Assembly: GCF_009936375.1 (NCBI RefSeq)
Contig: NZ_AP022332.1
Span: forward strand, 1,178,001 to 1,242,000
From: Methylosinus sp. C49
GTDB lineage: Bacteria; Pseudomonadota; Alphaproteobacteria; Rhizobiales; Beijerinckiaceae
DNA length: 64,000 nucleotides
Direction: 5' to 3'
In this document: in pieces, positions 27,066 to 37,601 of the stretch
How the letters are laid out: every line of letters starts with the position of its first letter
How positions within the stretch are numbered: position 1 is the first letter of the stretch
Notes under the pieces: model-generated
What the model was told of the DNA's origin: nothing
Database searches by the model: none
The model's input: only the letters and a program-made list of their open reading frames with translations
Program-made: the position numbers and the translations under genes

Positions 27066-28268
27066 ATGAAGGCGATTTATCTCGACAATAACGCGACGAC
27101 CCGAACCGATCCGGCGGTGGTGGATGCGATGCTTCCTTTCTTCACGGAGCATTTCGGCAACGCCTCTTCGGCTCACTCTTTCGGGGCGGAAGTCGGGACT
27201 GCGGTGAAGGCGGCGCGGCAGCAGCTGCAGCAGCTACTCGGCGCGACGCATGACCACGAGATCATCTACACCTCGGGCGGCACGGAGAGCGACAATGCCG
27301 CGATTTTGTCGGCGCTCGAGGCGCTGCCGGATCGCAATGAGATCGTGACGTCCAAGGTCGAACATCCCGCGATCCTGTCGCTTTGCGAGCATCTCGAGAA
27401 AACCGGCCGCGCCAAGGTTCACTTCATCGGCGTCGATGGGTCCGGCCAGCTCGACATCGACGCCTATCGTGCCGCTTTGTCCGACAAGGTGGCGGTCGTT
27501 TCGCTGATGTGGGCGAATAATGAGACGGGGACGATCTTCCCCGTCGAAGGTCTCGCCGAGCTCGCCAAGGAGCATGGCGCTCTGTTCCATACGGACGCAG
27601 TGCAGGCAGTTGGCAAGACGCCTATCTCGCTCAAGGACAGTGCGATCGACATGTTGTCGTTGTCCGGCCACAAGCTGCATGGTCCGAAGGGTATCGGCGC
27701 GCTCTATGTGAAGAAGGGCGCTCGTTTCAAGCCGTTGATCCGGGGTGGTCATCAAGAGCGCGCGCGTCGCGGCGGCACGGAGAATGTGCCGGCGATCATC
27801 GGCCTCGGCAAGGCGGCGGAGCTCGCGCTCCAGCATATGGCCGAGGAGCAGGGCCGCGTGAAAGAGCTGCGCGATCGGCTGGAGAAGGCGGTTCTGCAGC
27901 GCGTTCCCAATTGCATCGTCAATGGCGATCGTCATGACCGTCTGCCGAACACGACCAATATCGCTTTCGAATATGTCGAGAGCGAAGCGATCCTGCTGCA
28001 TCTCAATCGAGGTGGCGTCGCCGCATCCTCGGGCTCGGCCTGCACTTCGGGCTCGATGGAGCCGAGCCATGTGTTGAAGGCGATGGCGATTCCCGAGGCC
28101 GCGCTGCACGGCGCGGTTCGCTTCTCCTTCTCGCGCGACAATGCCTCGGAGGATGTCGATCGCGTCATCGAAGCGCTGCCGGGGATTGTCGAAAAGCTGC
28201 GCGAGATGTCGCCCTTCTGGGCGGATGCGGAGAAGAAGACCAACGACTCCAAGCCCGTTTTTGCGTGA
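27066..28268 (+). CDS. nifS: Cysteine desulfurase NifS
   Basis: A 400-residue fold-type I PLP enzyme releasing sulfur from L-cysteine for NifU. PLP Lys203 in SGHKLHGPKG, His100 in KVEHPAIL, and catalytic Cys326 in the loop SSGSACTSGSMEPSHVL are present. GAGGAGTGCGTC gives the ribosome site. Operon partner of nifU and the nif-linked cysE that supplies cysteine precursor. Confidence 0.98.
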   Translation: MKAIYLDNNATTRTDPAVVDAMLPFFTEHFGNASSAHSFGAEVGTAVKAARQQLQQLLGATHDHEIIYTSGGTESDNAAILSALEALPDRNEIVTSKVEHPAILSLCEHLEKTGRAKVHFIGVDGSGQLDIDAYRAALSDKVAVVSLMWANNETGTIFPVEGLAELAKEHGALFHTDAVQAVGKTPISLKDSAIDMLSLSGHKLHGPKGIGALYVKKGARFKPLIRGGHQERARRGGTENVPAIIGLGKAAELALQHMAEEQGRVKELRDRLEKAVLQRVPNCIVNGDRHDRLPNTTNIAFEYVESEAILLHLNRGGVAASSGSACTSGSMEPSHVLKAMAIPEAALHGAVRFSFSRDNASEDVDRVIEALPGIVEKLREMSPFWADAEKKTNDSKPVFA

Positions 28269-28280
28269 CAGGCGGTTCCC

Positions 28281-29453
28281 GTGAACGGCGATCAACCCCG
28301 CATCTTCATCAATGACACGACGCTTCGCGACGGTGAGCAGGCGCCGGGCGTCGCATTCACTGCCGCGGAAAAGCTCGCAATCGCGCGTGCGCTCGCGGCT
28401 CTCGGCGTCGATGAGATCGAGGCGGGGACGCCGGCTATGGGGCGGGACGAAGTCGAGTCGATCGCCGCGATCGCCGCGGACGGTCTGCCTTGTCGCGTGA
28501 TGGCCTGGTGCCGGCTGAGCGAGGGGGACGTCGACGCCGCGCTCGCCGCGAATGTTACGCATGTGAATGTGTCGTCGCCCATGTCGCGACTGCAGATCGG
28601 CGTGAAGCTGTCGACCGACGTCGATGGCGCGGCGGCGCGGGTGGAGCGTGTGGTGGGCTATGCGCGATCGAAAGGGCTGACCGTGGCTCTCGGCGGCGAG
28701 GATTCCTCGCGCGCCGATCCGCGCGACATCGGTCGTATCGCGCGTGCGGCCGCGGCGGCGGGCGCGACGCGTTTCCGCTTCGCGGACACGCTCGGGACGC
28801 TCGATCCCTTCGCGACCTATGAGTCGATACGTCGCGTGCGCGAGGAGACCGATCTGCCGATCGAGTTTCACGGCCATGACGATGTCGGCCTCGCCACCGC
28901 CAACACGCTCGCAGCGGTGCGCGGCGGGGCTACGCATGCCTCTGTGACTATGCTCGGTCTCGGCGAGCGCGCCGGCAATGCGGCGCTCGAGGAGGTCGCG
29001 GTCGCGCTCGGCCAAGTCGCGCATGGCCGCACCAATATCGAGCTCAAGCGTCTGCAAGGCGTCGCGCGGCTCGTGGCGGCGGCGGCGCGCCGAAAGATCG
29101 GGCGCGCCAAGGCGGTGGTCGGGTCCGACATATTCACGCATGAATCGGGCATTCATGTCGCGGCGCTGATGAAGGATGTGCGCACCTATCAGGGCCTCGA
29201 TCCTGCGCGGCTCGGACGGCGGCACCGCATCATCATCGCCAAGCATTCGGGGTTGAGCGCGATTCAGAAGAAATGCGCCGAGATCGGCGTCGATCTCGAC
29301 CGTGAGACGGCTGCGCGGCTGCTCGATCATGTCAAGCGTCGCGCTCTGGACCAGAAGCGTCCAGTCAATCGTGGAGAGTTTATTCGCCTCGTCGATCGGG
29401 CGCAGGCGGAGGCGGTCTTATCGGCGCTGCATGATGTCGGAGGCGTGTCATGA
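28281..29453 (+). CDS. nifV: Homocitrate synthase NifV
   Basis: A 390-residue aldolase-type enzyme condensing acetyl-CoA and 2-oxoglutarate into homocitrate, the organic ligand of FeMo-co. The catalytic/metal motif [15 protein letters not shown] and the [16 protein letters not shown] block are intact, with the FTHESGIHV motif later. Start codon is GTG 28281, twelve bases after nifS. Its stop overlaps the cysE start (ATGA). Confidence 0.96.
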   Translation: MNGDQPRIFINDTTLRDGEQAPGVAFTAAEKLAIARALAALGVDEIEAGTPAMGRDEVESIAAIAADGLPCRVMAWCRLSEGDVDAALAANVTHVNVSSPMSRLQIGVKLSTDVDGAAARVERVVGYARSKGLTVALGGEDSSRADPRDIGRIARAAAAAGATRFRFADTLGTLDPFATYESIRRVREETDLPIEFHGHDDVGLATANTLAAVRGGATHASVTMLGLGERAGNAALEEVAVALGQVAHGRTNIELKRLQGVARLVAAAARRKIGRAKAVVGSDIFTHESGIHVAALMKDVRTYQGLDPARLGRRHRIIIAKHSGLSAIQKKCAEIGVDLDRETAARLLDHVKRRALDQKRPVNRGEFIRLVDRAQAEAVLSALHDVGGVS

Positions 29454-30193
29454 ATCCCATTTCGATTGTCGACACGCCGCGCGTCGCACCCAGCAAAGGG
29501 CTGTTCGCACAGATCCGTGAGGATGTCGGCTGCGTCGCGCAGCGCGACCCGGCGGCGCGCAGCACGCTCGAGGTGGTTCTGCTCTATCCGGGCGTGCATG
29601 CGCTGATTTGGCATCGCATCGCCAATCGCCTGTGGCGCGGCGGCCATAAGTTCTCGGCGCGGGCGCTGTCGTGGTTCGGGCGGCTCGTCACCAATATCGA
29701 CATTCATCCCGGCGCGACGATCGGCGTGCGCTTCTTCATCGATCATGGCGCGGGCGTCGTCATCGGCGAGACGGCGACGATCGGCGATGATGTGACCATG
29801 TATCACGGCGTTACCTTGGGCGGCACCTCCTGGTCCGTGGGGCGTCGCCATCCGACGGTCGGCGATGGCGTGCTGATCGGCGCCGGCGCCAAGATTCTCG
29901 GACCGATCAGCGTCGGCCCGCGCGCGCGCATCGGCGCCAATTCTGTCGTCATTGAGGATGTTCCGCCGGAGATGACGGTGGTCGGAATTCCTGGCCGCGT
30001 GGTGCGCGAGCAGCGGCGCCGCTCGGGAGTGGATGGGCGCATCGATCTCGAGCATCACCTCATTCCCGATCCGGTCGGCGACGCGATCTCCGTGCTCATC
30101 GACCGCATCGATTTTCTCGAAGCGCGGCTCGCACATCTGCAAGTGCGCGTCAGCGAAGGCTCCCATCGGCAAGTCGGAGACAACAAGCCATGA
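29450..30193 (+). CDS. cysE: nif-linked serine O-acetyltransferase CysE
   Basis: A 247-residue acetyltransferase making O-acetylserine for cysteine synthesis. The left-handed beta-helix hexapeptide repeats run from about residue 80 ([40 protein letters not shown]) to 185. A nif-linked CysE boosts cysteine supply to NifS. ATGA overlaps join it to nifV and nifW. A second, unrelated-in-sequence cysE lies at 39522-40373. Confidence 0.94.
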   Translation: MNPISIVDTPRVAPSKGLFAQIREDVGCVAQRDPAARSTLEVVLLYPGVHALIWHRIANRLWRGGHKFSARALSWFGRLVTNIDIHPGATIGVRFFIDHGAGVVIGETATIGDDVTMYHGVTLGGTSWSVGRRHPTVGDGVLIGAGAKILGPISVGPRARIGANSVVIEDVPPEMTVVGIPGRVVREQRRRSGVDGRIDLEHHLIPDPVGDAISVLIDRIDFLEARLAHLQVRVSEGSHRQVGDNKP

Positions 30194-30525
30194 GCATATT
30201 GGACGATCTGCGCAAATTGTCGGCGGCCGAGGAATTCTTCGACCTTCTCGGCGTCGAATACGACCCCAACATCGTGCGGCACTCGCGTCTGCATATTCTG
30301 CGACGCATGGGCGAGTATCTTCACAAGGCTGCGCCCGAGGGCGCGTCCGACGAGGAAGTGCGCGAAGCCTGCCGTGAGTTTCTCGCGAAGGCCTATCAGG
30401 ACTTCACGAAATCGTCTCCGATCGAAGAACGGCTTTTCAAAGTGCACAAGGACGCGGTAAAGCCGAAGGAAGAGCCGAAGAAGCCCTTCGTGCCGCTCAC
30501 AACGGTCACGACGTCGAACGGATGA
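30190..30525 (+). CDS. nifW: Nitrogenase stabilising/protective protein NifW
   Basis: A 111-residue NifW with the typical start [25 protein letters not shown] and [13 protein letters not shown]-like block ([11 protein letters not shown]). Ends in a Lys/Pro-rich tail. NifW helps protect or mature the MoFe protein. Overlaps cysE by 4 bp; fixA follows 40 bp later. Confidence 0.95.
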   Translation: MSILDDLRKLSAAEEFFDLLGVEYDPNIVRHSRLHILRRMGEYLHKAAPEGASDEEVREACREFLAKAYQDFTKSSPIEERLFKVHKDAVKPKEEPKKPFVPLTTVTTSNG

Positions 30526-30565
30526 AGATCGAAACACAAGTCGGGATGGCGAGAGGAAGAGACTC

Positions 30566-31417
30566 ATGAAGATACTTGTCTGCATCAAGCAAGTTCCCGA
30601 CAGCGCCCAGATCCGCGTGCATCCCGTCACCAACACGATCATGCGGCAGGGCGTGCCGACGATCATCAATCCCTATGATCTCTTCTCGCTGGAGGAAGCG
30701 CTCAAGCTGCGCGACAAATTCGGCGGCGAGGTCACGACATTGACCATGGGTCCGCCCATGGCCGCCGACGCGCTGCGCAAGACGTTGGCGATCGGCGCCG
30801 ATCGCGCGATTCTGCTCACCGATCGTTTTTTCGCCGGCGCGGACACTCTGGCGACCACCTATGCGCTCGCGCAGGCGATCGGCAAGATTCAGAAGACCTG
30901 GGGCGATCTCGATCTCGTCTTCACTGGCAAGCAGACGATTGACGGCGACACGGCGCAGGTCGGTCCGGGTGTGGCGAAGCGTCTCAACCTTCTGCAATTG
31001 ACTTATGTCTCCAAAATCGTCGAAGCCGATGAGGAGAAGCGCGAGGTCGTCATCGAGCGTCGCGCGGAAGGCGGCACGCAAGTCCTCAAGACGAAAATGC
31101 CCTGCCTCATCGCCATGCTCGAGGGCACGAACGAGGTGCGTCGCGGCTCCATCTCGGATTCGCTGCGCGCCGCTCGGGCCGAGATCATCACCTGGAGCGC
31201 GAAGGACGCCGAGATCGAGGACCTCGGCAAATGCGGGTTGAAAGGATCGCCGACGATCGTGAAGAAGGTCTTCGCGCCGCCGCAGCGCACCGATCGCGCC
31301 GCCTTCGTGGAGCCGGGCAAGAACGCCGGCGATTCCGCCGACGTGCTGATCGAGGCGATCTTCAAGCGCCATCCGGCGCTCGAGGACGACATGACGAAAT
31401 TGGCCAGTGGGTTCTAA
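30566..31417 (+). CDS. fixA: Electron transfer flavoprotein beta subunit FixA
   Basis: A 283-residue ETF-beta family protein, start [18 protein letters not shown], with the AMP/FAD-site block [18 protein letters not shown]. With FixB, FixC and FixX it forms the bifurcating complex that uses NADH to reduce ubiquinone and ferredoxin/flavodoxin for nitrogenase. GAGGAAGAGACTC is the ribosome site. First of fixABCX. Confidence 0.96.
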   Translation: MKILVCIKQVPDSAQIRVHPVTNTIMRQGVPTIINPYDLFSLEEALKLRDKFGGEVTTLTMGPPMAADALRKTLAIGADRAILLTDRFFAGADTLATTYALAQAIGKIQKTWGDLDLVFTGKQTIDGDTAQVGPGVAKRLNLLQLTYVSKIVEADEEKREVVIERRAEGGTQVLKTKMPCLIAMLEGTNEVRRGSISDSLRAARAEIITWSAKDAEIEDLGKCGLKGSPTIVKKVFAPPQRTDRAAFVEPGKNAGDSADVLIEAIFKRHPALEDDMTKLASGF

Positions 31418-31430
31418 AGGAGAAGCGAAA

Positions 31431-32537
31431 ATGTCCGACAAGCCCGCCCCCGCCGCGCCGCAGCAGAGCCGCGCCAGCGCGAAAAAGGAGCTCCCGGAGC
31501 ATTTCCGCGGCTACAAGCACGTCTGGGTGTTCGTCGAGCTGGAGCGCGGCGAGGTGCATCCGGTGTCCTGGGAGCTGCTCGGCGCCGGCCGCAAGCTCGC
31601 GGATCAGCTGAAGGTCGATCTCGCCGCCGTCGTGCTCGGCGCGCCCGGCGAAGCCACGCGCAAGGCCGTCAACGAATCCTTCTTCTACGGCGCAGATCTC
31701 GCCTATCTCGTCGAGAATCCGATTCTCGGCGATTATCGCAATGAGCCTTATTCGAAGGCCGTCACGCAGCTCGTCAACACGCATAAGCCCGAGATCCTGC
31801 TTCTGGGCGCGACGACGCTCGGCCGCGATCTCGCCGGCTCGGTGGCGACGACGCTGCTCACCGGCCTCACCGCCGATTGCACCGAGCTCGCGGTGGACGC
31901 CGACGGCTCGCTCGCGGCGACGCGGCCGACCTTCGGCGGCTCGCTTCTGTGCACGATCTATACGTTGAACTATCGGCCGCAGATGGCGACGGTGCGTCCG
32001 CGTCAGCTGCCGACCCCTGTGCGGGACGAGACGCGCACCGGTCGTGTGATCGAGTTCAAAGCCGATCTCGACGAAGACGCGATCATCACCAAGCTGCTGA
32101 AGTTCATCCCCGACCGCGAGTCGGCCAAGAGCAATCTCGCTTTCGCCGACGTCGTCGTCGCCGGCGGGCTCGGCCTGCAGAGCGCGGAGAATTATCAGCT
32201 CGTGCGCAATCTCGCGACCGTGCTCGGCGCCGAGTTCGGCGGCTCGCGTCCTCTGGTGCAGAAGGGCTGGATCAGCTCCGATCGTCAGATCGGGCAGACC
32301 GGCAAGTCGATCCGTCCCAAGCTCTATATCGCCGCCGGCATTTCTGGCGCGATTCAGCATCGCGTCGGCGTCGAAGGCGCCGATTGCATCGTCGCGATCA
32401 ACACCGACAAGAATGCGCCCATCTTCGACTTCGCGCATATCGGCATAGTGACCGACGCCATTCGTTTGCTTCCGGCGCTGACCGAAGCTTTCCGCAAACG
32501 TCTCTCGCCCGAGAACGCAGACCGGCTCGCCGGCTAA
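31431..32537 (+). CDS. fixB: Electron transfer flavoprotein alpha subunit FixB
   Basis: A 368-residue ETF-alpha. The C-terminal FAD-binding blocks [37 protein letters not shown] and the [16 protein letters not shown] ending are intact. Starts at ATG 31431 after AAAGGAGAAGCGAAA. Partner of FixA in the bifurcating complex. A short Ala/Pro-rich N-terminal extension precedes the domain. Confidence 0.96.
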   Translation: MSDKPAPAAPQQSRASAKKELPEHFRGYKHVWVFVELERGEVHPVSWELLGAGRKLADQLKVDLAAVVLGAPGEATRKAVNESFFYGADLAYLVENPILGDYRNEPYSKAVTQLVNTHKPEILLLGATTLGRDLAGSVATTLLTGLTADCTELAVDADGSLAATRPTFGGSLLCTIYTLNYRPQMATVRPRQLPTPVRDETRTGRVIEFKADLDEDAIITKLLKFIPDRESAKSNLAFADVVVAGGLGLQSAENYQLVRNLATVLGAEFGGSRPLVQKGWISSDRQIGQTGKSIRPKLYIAAGISGAIQHRVGVEGADCIVAINTDKNAPIFDFAHIGIVTDAIRLLPALTEAFRKRLSPENADRLAG

Positions 32538-32552
32538 CCCGAGGAGATCATC

Positions 32553-33860
32553 ATGATCGAAGAGAAATTCGACGCGATCGTCATCGGGGCCGGCATGGCC
32601 GGCAACGCTGCGGCCTATACCATGGCCTCGCGCGGTCTGAATGTCCTGCAGCTGGAGCGCGGCGAATACGCCGGCTCCAAGAATGTGCAGGGCGGCATTC
32701 TCTATGCCGACATGCTGGAGAAGATCATCCCCGATTTCCGCGAGGAGGCGCCGCTCGAGCGGCATCTCATCGAGCAGCGGTTCTGGATGATGACCGATCG
32801 CTCGCATACGGGCATGCAATATCGTTCGGACGACTTCAATGAGGAGAAGCCGAACCGCTACACGATCATCCGCTCGCAGTTCGATCGCTGGTTCAACAAG
32901 CAGGTGCAGGGCGCGGGCGCGATCGTCATCAGCGAGACGACCGTCACCGAGCTGGTCAGCGACGCTTATGGCAAGGTGATCGGCGTGCGTACGGATCGCG
33001 CCGGCGGCACGGTCTTCGCCGATGTCGTGGTGCTGGCGGAAGGCGTCAACGGCCTGCTCGGCGCACGCGCCGGTCTGCGGCCGACGCCTCGGCCCGAGCA
33101 TGTCGCGCTCGCGGTGAAGGAAATGCACTTCCTGCCGCGCGAGACGCTCGAAGCCCGCTTCAATCTGCATGGCGACGAAGGCGTCGTGATCGAGGCGGCC
33201 GGCACCATCTCCAAGGGGATGACCGGCATGGGCTTCGTCTATACGAACAAAGAGAGCATTTCTGTCGGCTTTGGCTGCTTGGTGTCGGATTTCGCCGAAA
33301 ACCAGGAGACGCCCTATGGGATGCTGGAGAATTTCAAAAAGCATCCGTCGATCGCGCCGCTGCTCGAGGGCTCGGAAGTGAAGGAATATGCCGCGCATCT
33401 CATTCCCGAGGGCGGCTTCAACACCATTCCCGAGCTGTTCGGCGATGGTTGGGTCGTCGTCGGCGACGCGGCGCAGCTCAACAACGCCATCCATAGAGAA
33501 GGCTCGAATCTTGCTATGACGTCCGGCAGGCTCGCGGGCGAGGCGATTTTCCAGGTGAAGTCCCGCCGCGATCCGATGACGAAGCAGAATCTGGCGCTCT
33601 ACAAAAAATTCCTCGATGACAGCTTCGTCATGAAGGATCTGAAGAAATACAAGGATATGCCGGCGTTGCTGCATACGCAGGCGCAGAATTTCTTCCTCAC
33701 CTATCCGACACTCGTGTCGAAGGCGATGGAGAATTTCCTACGCGTCGACGGCACGCCGAAGATCGAGAAGGAAAAGGCGTCGGTCCGCGCTTTCCGTGAG
33801 AAGCGCTCGCTGACGGGATTGTTCGGAGATGCATGGCGTCTGGCGCGCGCCTGGCGCTGA
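32553..33860 (+). CDS. fixC: ETF-quinone oxidoreductase-like flavoprotein FixC
   Basis: A 435-residue FAD protein. The dinucleotide-binding motif is at the N-terminus ([19 protein letters not shown]), with a second flavin motif [22 protein letters not shown] near residue 307. FixC passes electrons from FixAB toward quinone within the membrane-associated complex. ACCCGAGGAGATCATC is the ribosome site. Fourteen bases before fixX. Confidence 0.96.
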   Translation: MIEEKFDAIVIGAGMAGNAAAYTMASRGLNVLQLERGEYAGSKNVQGGILYADMLEKIIPDFREEAPLERHLIEQRFWMMTDRSHTGMQYRSDDFNEEKPNRYTIIRSQFDRWFNKQVQGAGAIVISETTVTELVSDAYGKVIGVRTDRAGGTVFADVVVLAEGVNGLLGARAGLRPTPRPEHVALAVKEMHFLPRETLEARFNLHGDEGVVIEAAGTISKGMTGMGFVYTNKESISVGFGCLVSDFAENQETPYGMLENFKKHPSIAPLLEGSEVKEYAAHLIPEGGFNTIPELFGDGWVVVGDAAQLNNAIHREGSNLAMTSGRLAGEAIFQVKSRRDPMTKQNLALYKKFLDDSFVMKDLKKYKDMPALLHTQAQNFFLTYPTLVSKAMENFLRVDGTPKIEKEKASVRAFREKRSLTGLFGDAWRLARAWR

Positions 33861-33874
33861 GAGGAGGAATCGCG

Positions 33875-34168
33875 ATGTCGACGCAAGCTGCGCGAGTCGA
33901 GGAGAAGCTGTTCCAGAACCGCTATCTCGTCGATCAAGGAAAACCCCATATTGTCGTGCAGCCGCACACGACGCCGTCCAAGAATCTCGTGGCGATGACC
34001 AAGATCTGCCCGGCCGGCTGCTATGAGCAGAACGCCTCGGGCCAGGTCGAGATCACGCCGGACGGTTGTCTGGAATGCGGCACTTGTCGTGTTCTCTGTG
34101 AGCCGCAGGGCGATATCGTGTGGAATTATCCGCGCGGCGGCTATGGCGTGCTGTTCAAATTCGGCTGA
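33875..34168 (+). CDS. fixX: FixX ferredoxin-like protein
   Basis: A 97-residue ferredoxin-like subunit with C45-X3-C49 and C65-X2-C68-X2-C71-X3-C75, the FixX pattern. It is the iron-sulfur exit subunit of the FixABCX complex. Strong ribosome site GAGGAGGAATCGCG at ATG 33875; a longer in-frame reading overlaps fixC and is not supported. Confidence 0.96.
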   Translation: MSTQAARVEEKLFQNRYLVDQGKPHIVVQPHTTPSKNLVAMTKICPAGCYEQNASGQVEITPDGCLECGTCRVLCEPQGDIVWNYPRGGYGVLFKFG

Positions 34169-34223
34169 GAGTGACCGACGCGCCGCGCGTCGGCGCGTCG
34201 GAAAATGGACGCGAGGATGTTCG

Positions 34224-34391
34224 ATGACGGTCGCCCAATTGATCGAAGTGCTGAAGGACATGCCGAGCGAAGCCGTGGTGATCCTCGAGGGAGACGGCGC
34301 CTTGGCGCGTCTCGTCGGGGTGAATTTGGAAAAGAGCGTGATGGCGGGATTGCCCGACGAGGTCGTCCTGTCCACCGACTGCGAAGAATGA
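34224..34391 (+). CDS. Small protein downstream of fixX (55 aa)
   Basis: A 55-residue acidic protein, MTVAQLIEVLKDMPSEAVVILEGDG, with one helix followed by a beta hairpin and no cysteines except one near the C-terminus. Fifty-five bases after fixX on the same strand, likely the tail of the fix transcript. Not recognised; similar short predicted proteins are common after fixX but I cannot name a family. Confidence 0.6.
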   Translation: MTVAQLIEVLKDMPSEAVVILEGDGALARLVGVNLEKSVMAGLPDEVVLSTDCEE

Positions 34392-34479
34392 CGGTGCCCC
34401 TTTCGGGGCGCGACCGACCGACGCAGGCTCTCGTCGCCGGCAAGGCTTGACGACCGTGCGTTTCGATCTCATCTTTTGA

Positions 34480-34671
34480 AGTGTCTCGACGATCTTCGCG
34501 GGAGAGGCCGGCGCTCGCGCCGGAGCCGAAGGCGCAACCGCCCCGGAAACGCTCAGGCAAAAGGACCGCGAGGAAAGAGACACTCTGGAAAGCGGCGCAG
34601 CCCATCCGCGCCCACCGAAGGGCGTAACCTGCGCTGCAGGGAAATCTCTCAGGTCTCCAGACAGAGGGGGC
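34480..34671 (+). ncRNA. Tandem glycine riboswitch upstream of gcvT
   Basis: Two consecutive glycine aptamers. Aptamer 1 (about 34493-34572) has GCGGGAGAGGCC, then GCCGAAGGCGCAACCGCCCC and GAAACGCTCAGGCAAAAGGACC. Aptamer 2 (about 34579-34671) has CTCTGGAAAGCGG, CACCGAAGGGCGTAACC and AAATCTCTCAGG. The leader AGTGTCTC (34480-34487) can pair with GAGACACT (34577-34584) in the linker, the P0/kink-turn seen in tandem glycine riboswitches. It controls gcvT by binding glycine cooperatively. It fills the 34392-34728 gap. Confidence 0.95.
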
Positions 34672-34728
34672 GCGAGCCGGGCGGAGAAATCCGCCCAATG
34701 CGGAACGCCGATCTGTCGGGAGCGCCCT

Positions 34729-35883
34729 TTGAGCGAAAGCTTCGCCCCACGCATTCCCACGCCGCTCGAAAAGACGCCGCTCGATGCGCTGCATCGCGCT
34801 CTCGGCGCGCGAATGACGCCATTCGCCGGCTATGAGCTGCCGCTGCATTATCCGGCCGGCGTCGTCGCCGAGCACATACATACACGCGAGAAGGCGAGCC
34901 TCTTCGATGTCTCGCACATGGGCCAGGCGATTCTCGGGGGCCGCGGCGCCGCGGAGCAGATCGAATCTCTGGTCCCCGCCGCCATCGCGGACCTTCACAC
35001 CGAGCGCACGCGCTATAGCCAGCTGCTCGCTGAGGATGGCGGGGTTCTCGACGATCTGATGATCACCCGCCTGCCGGGGCGCGACGAGCGGCTCCTTCTC
35101 ATCGTCAACGCCGCGGCCAAGCAACAAGATTTCGCACTTTTGCGCCAACAGTTGCCGCAGCTCGCTCTGTCGGTTCTCACCGGCCGCGCGCTGATCGCGC
35201 TGCAAGGGCCGCGCGCCGCCGCCGCGCTCGCGACGGTCTTGCAGGAGCTCGAGGATATGCCTTTCATGGGCTGGCGCGCCGCCGAGTTTCGCGGCGCCGG
35301 CCTGTTCGTGTCGCGCTCCGGCTATACGGGCGAGGACGGCTTCGAGATTTCAGTTCCCAATCATCTCGCCGAGCCGCTGGCGGAGGCTCTGCTGGGGCAT
35401 CCCGATGTCGCGCCCGCCGGCCTCGCCGCCCGCGATTCGCTGCGGCTCGAGGCGGGCCTCTGCCTCTATGGCCATGATCTCGACGCCACGACCGATCCGA
35501 TCGAGGCGGGCCTCGCCTGGTCCATCGGCAAGCGCCGGCGTGAGCAGGGCGGCTTCCCCGGCTATGAGCGCATCCGCGCCGCTCTGGCGCATGGTCCCGC
35601 GCGCTTGCGCGTCGGCCTGCTGCCGGAAGGCCGCGCGCCCTTGCGTGAAGGCGCGGCGCTGGCGGCGCCGGATGGCCGAATCATCGGCCGAATCACGTCC
35701 GGCGGCTATTCGCCGACACTCTCGCGTCCCATCGCCATGGGCTATGTCGAATCCGGCTTCGCCACGCCCGGCGTCACGCTGGAGAGCCGCCTTCGCGACA
35801 AGCCCGTCGCGGTCGAGGTCACATCCCTGCCTTTCGTTCCCCATCGCTTTTTCCGCGGCCCAGCCGGAAAGGATAGATCATGA
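34729..35883 (+). CDS. gcvT: Aminomethyltransferase, glycine cleavage T protein
   Basis: A 384-residue T protein transferring the aminomethyl carbon to tetrahydrofolate. Family blocks TPLDALHRALGARMTPFAGYELP, FDVSHMGQ, and SGYTGEDGFEIS are seen. No ATG or GTG gives a suitable N-terminus; TTG 34729 with GGGAG seven bases upstream is used. It is the first gene after the glycine riboswitch. ATGA overlaps gcvH. Confidence 0.95.
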   Translation: MSESFAPRIPTPLEKTPLDALHRALGARMTPFAGYELPLHYPAGVVAEHIHTREKASLFDVSHMGQAILGGRGAAEQIESLVPAAIADLHTERTRYSQLLAEDGGVLDDLMITRLPGRDERLLLIVNAAAKQQDFALLRQQLPQLALSVLTGRALIALQGPRAAAALATVLQELEDMPFMGWRAAEFRGAGLFVSRSGYTGEDGFEISVPNHLAEPLAEALLGHPDVAPAGLAARDSLRLEAGLCLYGHDLDATTDPIEAGLAWSIGKRRREQGGFPGYERIRAALAHGPARLRVGLLPEGRAPLREGAALAAPDGRIIGRITSGGYSPTLSRPIAMGYVESGFATPGVTLESRLRDKPVAVEVTSLPFVPHRFFRGPAGKDRS

Positions 35884-36257
35884 GCGGCGAGCGTTACACC
35901 AAGGATCACGATTTCCTGCGCGTCGAAGGCGACATTGCGATCGTCGGAATCACCGATTTCGCGCAGTCGCAGCTCGGCGACATTGTTTTTGTCGAGCTGC
36001 CGGCGCCGGGAAAGCGCGTCGCCAAGGGCGAGCAGCTGGCGACGATCGAAAGCGTGAAGGCGGCGAGCGAAATCTATGCGCCGATCTCCGGCGAGGTGGT
36101 GGCGATCAATGACCGCCTCGAATCATCGCCAGATCTCGTCAATAAGGAGCCGCTCGGCGAAGGCTGGCTGCTGACATTGCGCGTCGCCGACGCCGCCGAG
36201 CTCGAAGAGCTGATGGATGAGGACGCCTATCGCGCCTTTCTGGAAAGCGAGGGATGA
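35880..36257 (+). CDS. gcvH: Glycine cleavage H protein
   Basis: A 125-residue lipoyl carrier. The lipoylation motif IESVKAASE contains the target Lys near residue 60. Carries the aminomethyl group between P and T proteins. Overlaps gcvT (ATGA) and is 3 bp from gcvPA. Confidence 0.96.
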   Translation: MSGERYTKDHDFLRVEGDIAIVGITDFAQSQLGDIVFVELPAPGKRVAKGEQLATIESVKAASEIYAPISGEVVAINDRLESSPDLVNKEPLGEGWLLTLRVADAAELEELMDEDAYRAFLESEG

Positions 36258-36260
36258 GCA

Positions 36261-37601
36261 ATGCGCTATCTGCCCTTGACGGATGTCGATCGCAAAGACA
36301 TGCGCGATGCGATCGGCGTCGCCGATTTCGCCGCGCTCTATGCCGATGTGCCGTCTGAGCTGCTGCTCGATCGCCCGCTCGATCTCCCGCGCGCAAAATC
36401 GGAGATGGAGGTGGAGCGTCTGCTCTCCGCCATGGCGAAGCGCAATCTCTCGGCCGCGAGCGCGCCCTTCTTCATCGGCGCCGGCGCCTATCGCCATCAT
36501 ATTCCCGCGAGCGTCGATCATCTGATCCAGCGCTCGGAGTTTCTGACCAGCTACACGCCCTATCAGCCGGAGATATCGCAGGGCACGCTGCAATATCTCT
36601 TCGAGTTTCAGACGCAGGTCGCCATGCTCACCGGCATGGAGATCGCCAATGCGTCGATGTATGACGGCTCCACCGCCTGCGCCGAGGCGGCGCTGATGGC
36701 GCATCGAATCACCAAGCGGCGCAAGGCGATTCTCTCCGGCGGATTGCATCCGCATTATACCGATGTGCTGCGCACGATCTCACATTTCGCCGGCGACGAG
36801 ATCGTCGCGCTGGCGCCGGATGTGCAGGCGCGGGAGGACATTGCATCGGCGATCGACGATAGCGTCTCCTGCGTCATCGTGCAGACGCCGGATGTCTTCG
36901 GCAATCTGCGCGATCTCACGCTTATCGCAGACGCCTGTCATCGTCACGGCGCGCTGCTCGTCGCCGTCTTCACCGAGGCGGTCTCGCTCGGCCTGCTGAA
37001 GTCTCCCGGCGAGATGGGCGCGGATATTGTCGTCGGCGAGGGCCAGTCGCTCGGCAATCCGCTCTCCTTCGGCGGCCCCTATCTCGGCCTGCTCGCGACG
37101 CGGCAATCCTATCTGCGGCAGACGCCCGGACGCCTCATCGGCGAGACCGTCGACGCCGACGGACGCCGCGGCTATGTCGCGACACTCTCGGCGCGCGAGC
37201 AGCATATTCGTCGCGACAAGGCGACGTCCAACATCTGCACCAACTCCAATCTCTGCGCGCTCGCCTTCAGCATTCATTTGAGCCTGCTCGGCGAAGCCGG
37301 CCTGCGCCGTCTCGCGCGCGCAAATCATGCGAGCGCTATCGATCTCGTCGATCGGCTCGCGGCCGTTGCCGGAGTCGAGACGCTCAATGAGAGCTTCTTC
37401 AACGAATTCACCTTGCGCGTTCCGGGCGACGCCGCGCGTCTCGTCGAAGCCATGGCGGAGCGGGGCGTGCTCGCGGGCGTTCCGGTGTCGCGCCTGCTGC
37501 CGCAAGCGGGGCTCGATGATCTCCTCATCGTCGCCAGCACAGAGGTCGATACGGCGGAAGATCGCGAGGCTTTCGTCGCCGCAATGAAAGGAGCGCTCTG
37601 A
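36261..37601 (+). CDS. gcvPA: Glycine dehydrogenase (decarboxylating) subunit 1
   Basis: A 446-residue N-terminal half of a split P protein (MRYLPLTDVDRKDM, then YTPYQPEISQGTLQYLFEFQT). With subunit 2 it decarboxylates glycine using PLP. The split form occurs in several bacterial lineages. Stop/start overlap with gcvPB at 37601. Confidence 0.95.
   Translation: MRYLPLTDVDRKDMRDAIGVADFAALYADVPSELLLDRPLDLPRAKSEMEVERLLSAMAKRNLSAASAPFFIGAGAYRHHIPASVDHLIQRSEFLTSYTPYQPEISQGTLQYLFEFQTQVAMLTGMEIANASMYDGSTACAEAALMAHRITKRRKAILSGGLHPHYTDVLRTISHFAGDEIVALAPDVQAREDIASAIDDSVSCVIVQTPDVFGNLRDLTLIADACHRHGALLVAVFTEAVSLGLLKSPGEMGADIVVGEGQSLGNPLSFGGPYLGLLATRQSYLRQTPGRLIGETVDADGRRGYVATLSAREQHIRRDKATSNICTNSNLCALAFSIHLSLLGEAGLRRLARANHASAIDLVDRLAAVAGVETLNESFFNEFTLRVPGDAARLVEAMAERGVLAGVPVSRLLPQAGLDDLLIVASTEVDTAEDREAFVAAMKGAL

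Noticed and set aside
27234-29330. A 698-codon reverse-strand frame opposite nifS/nifV.
   Set aside because: It spans two well-supported genes and its translation is low-complexity Arg/Ala-rich; an antisense artefact of high GC.
31362-33674. A 770-codon reverse-strand frame opposite fixBC.
   Set aside because: Shadow of fixB and fixC; no domain or ribosome site.
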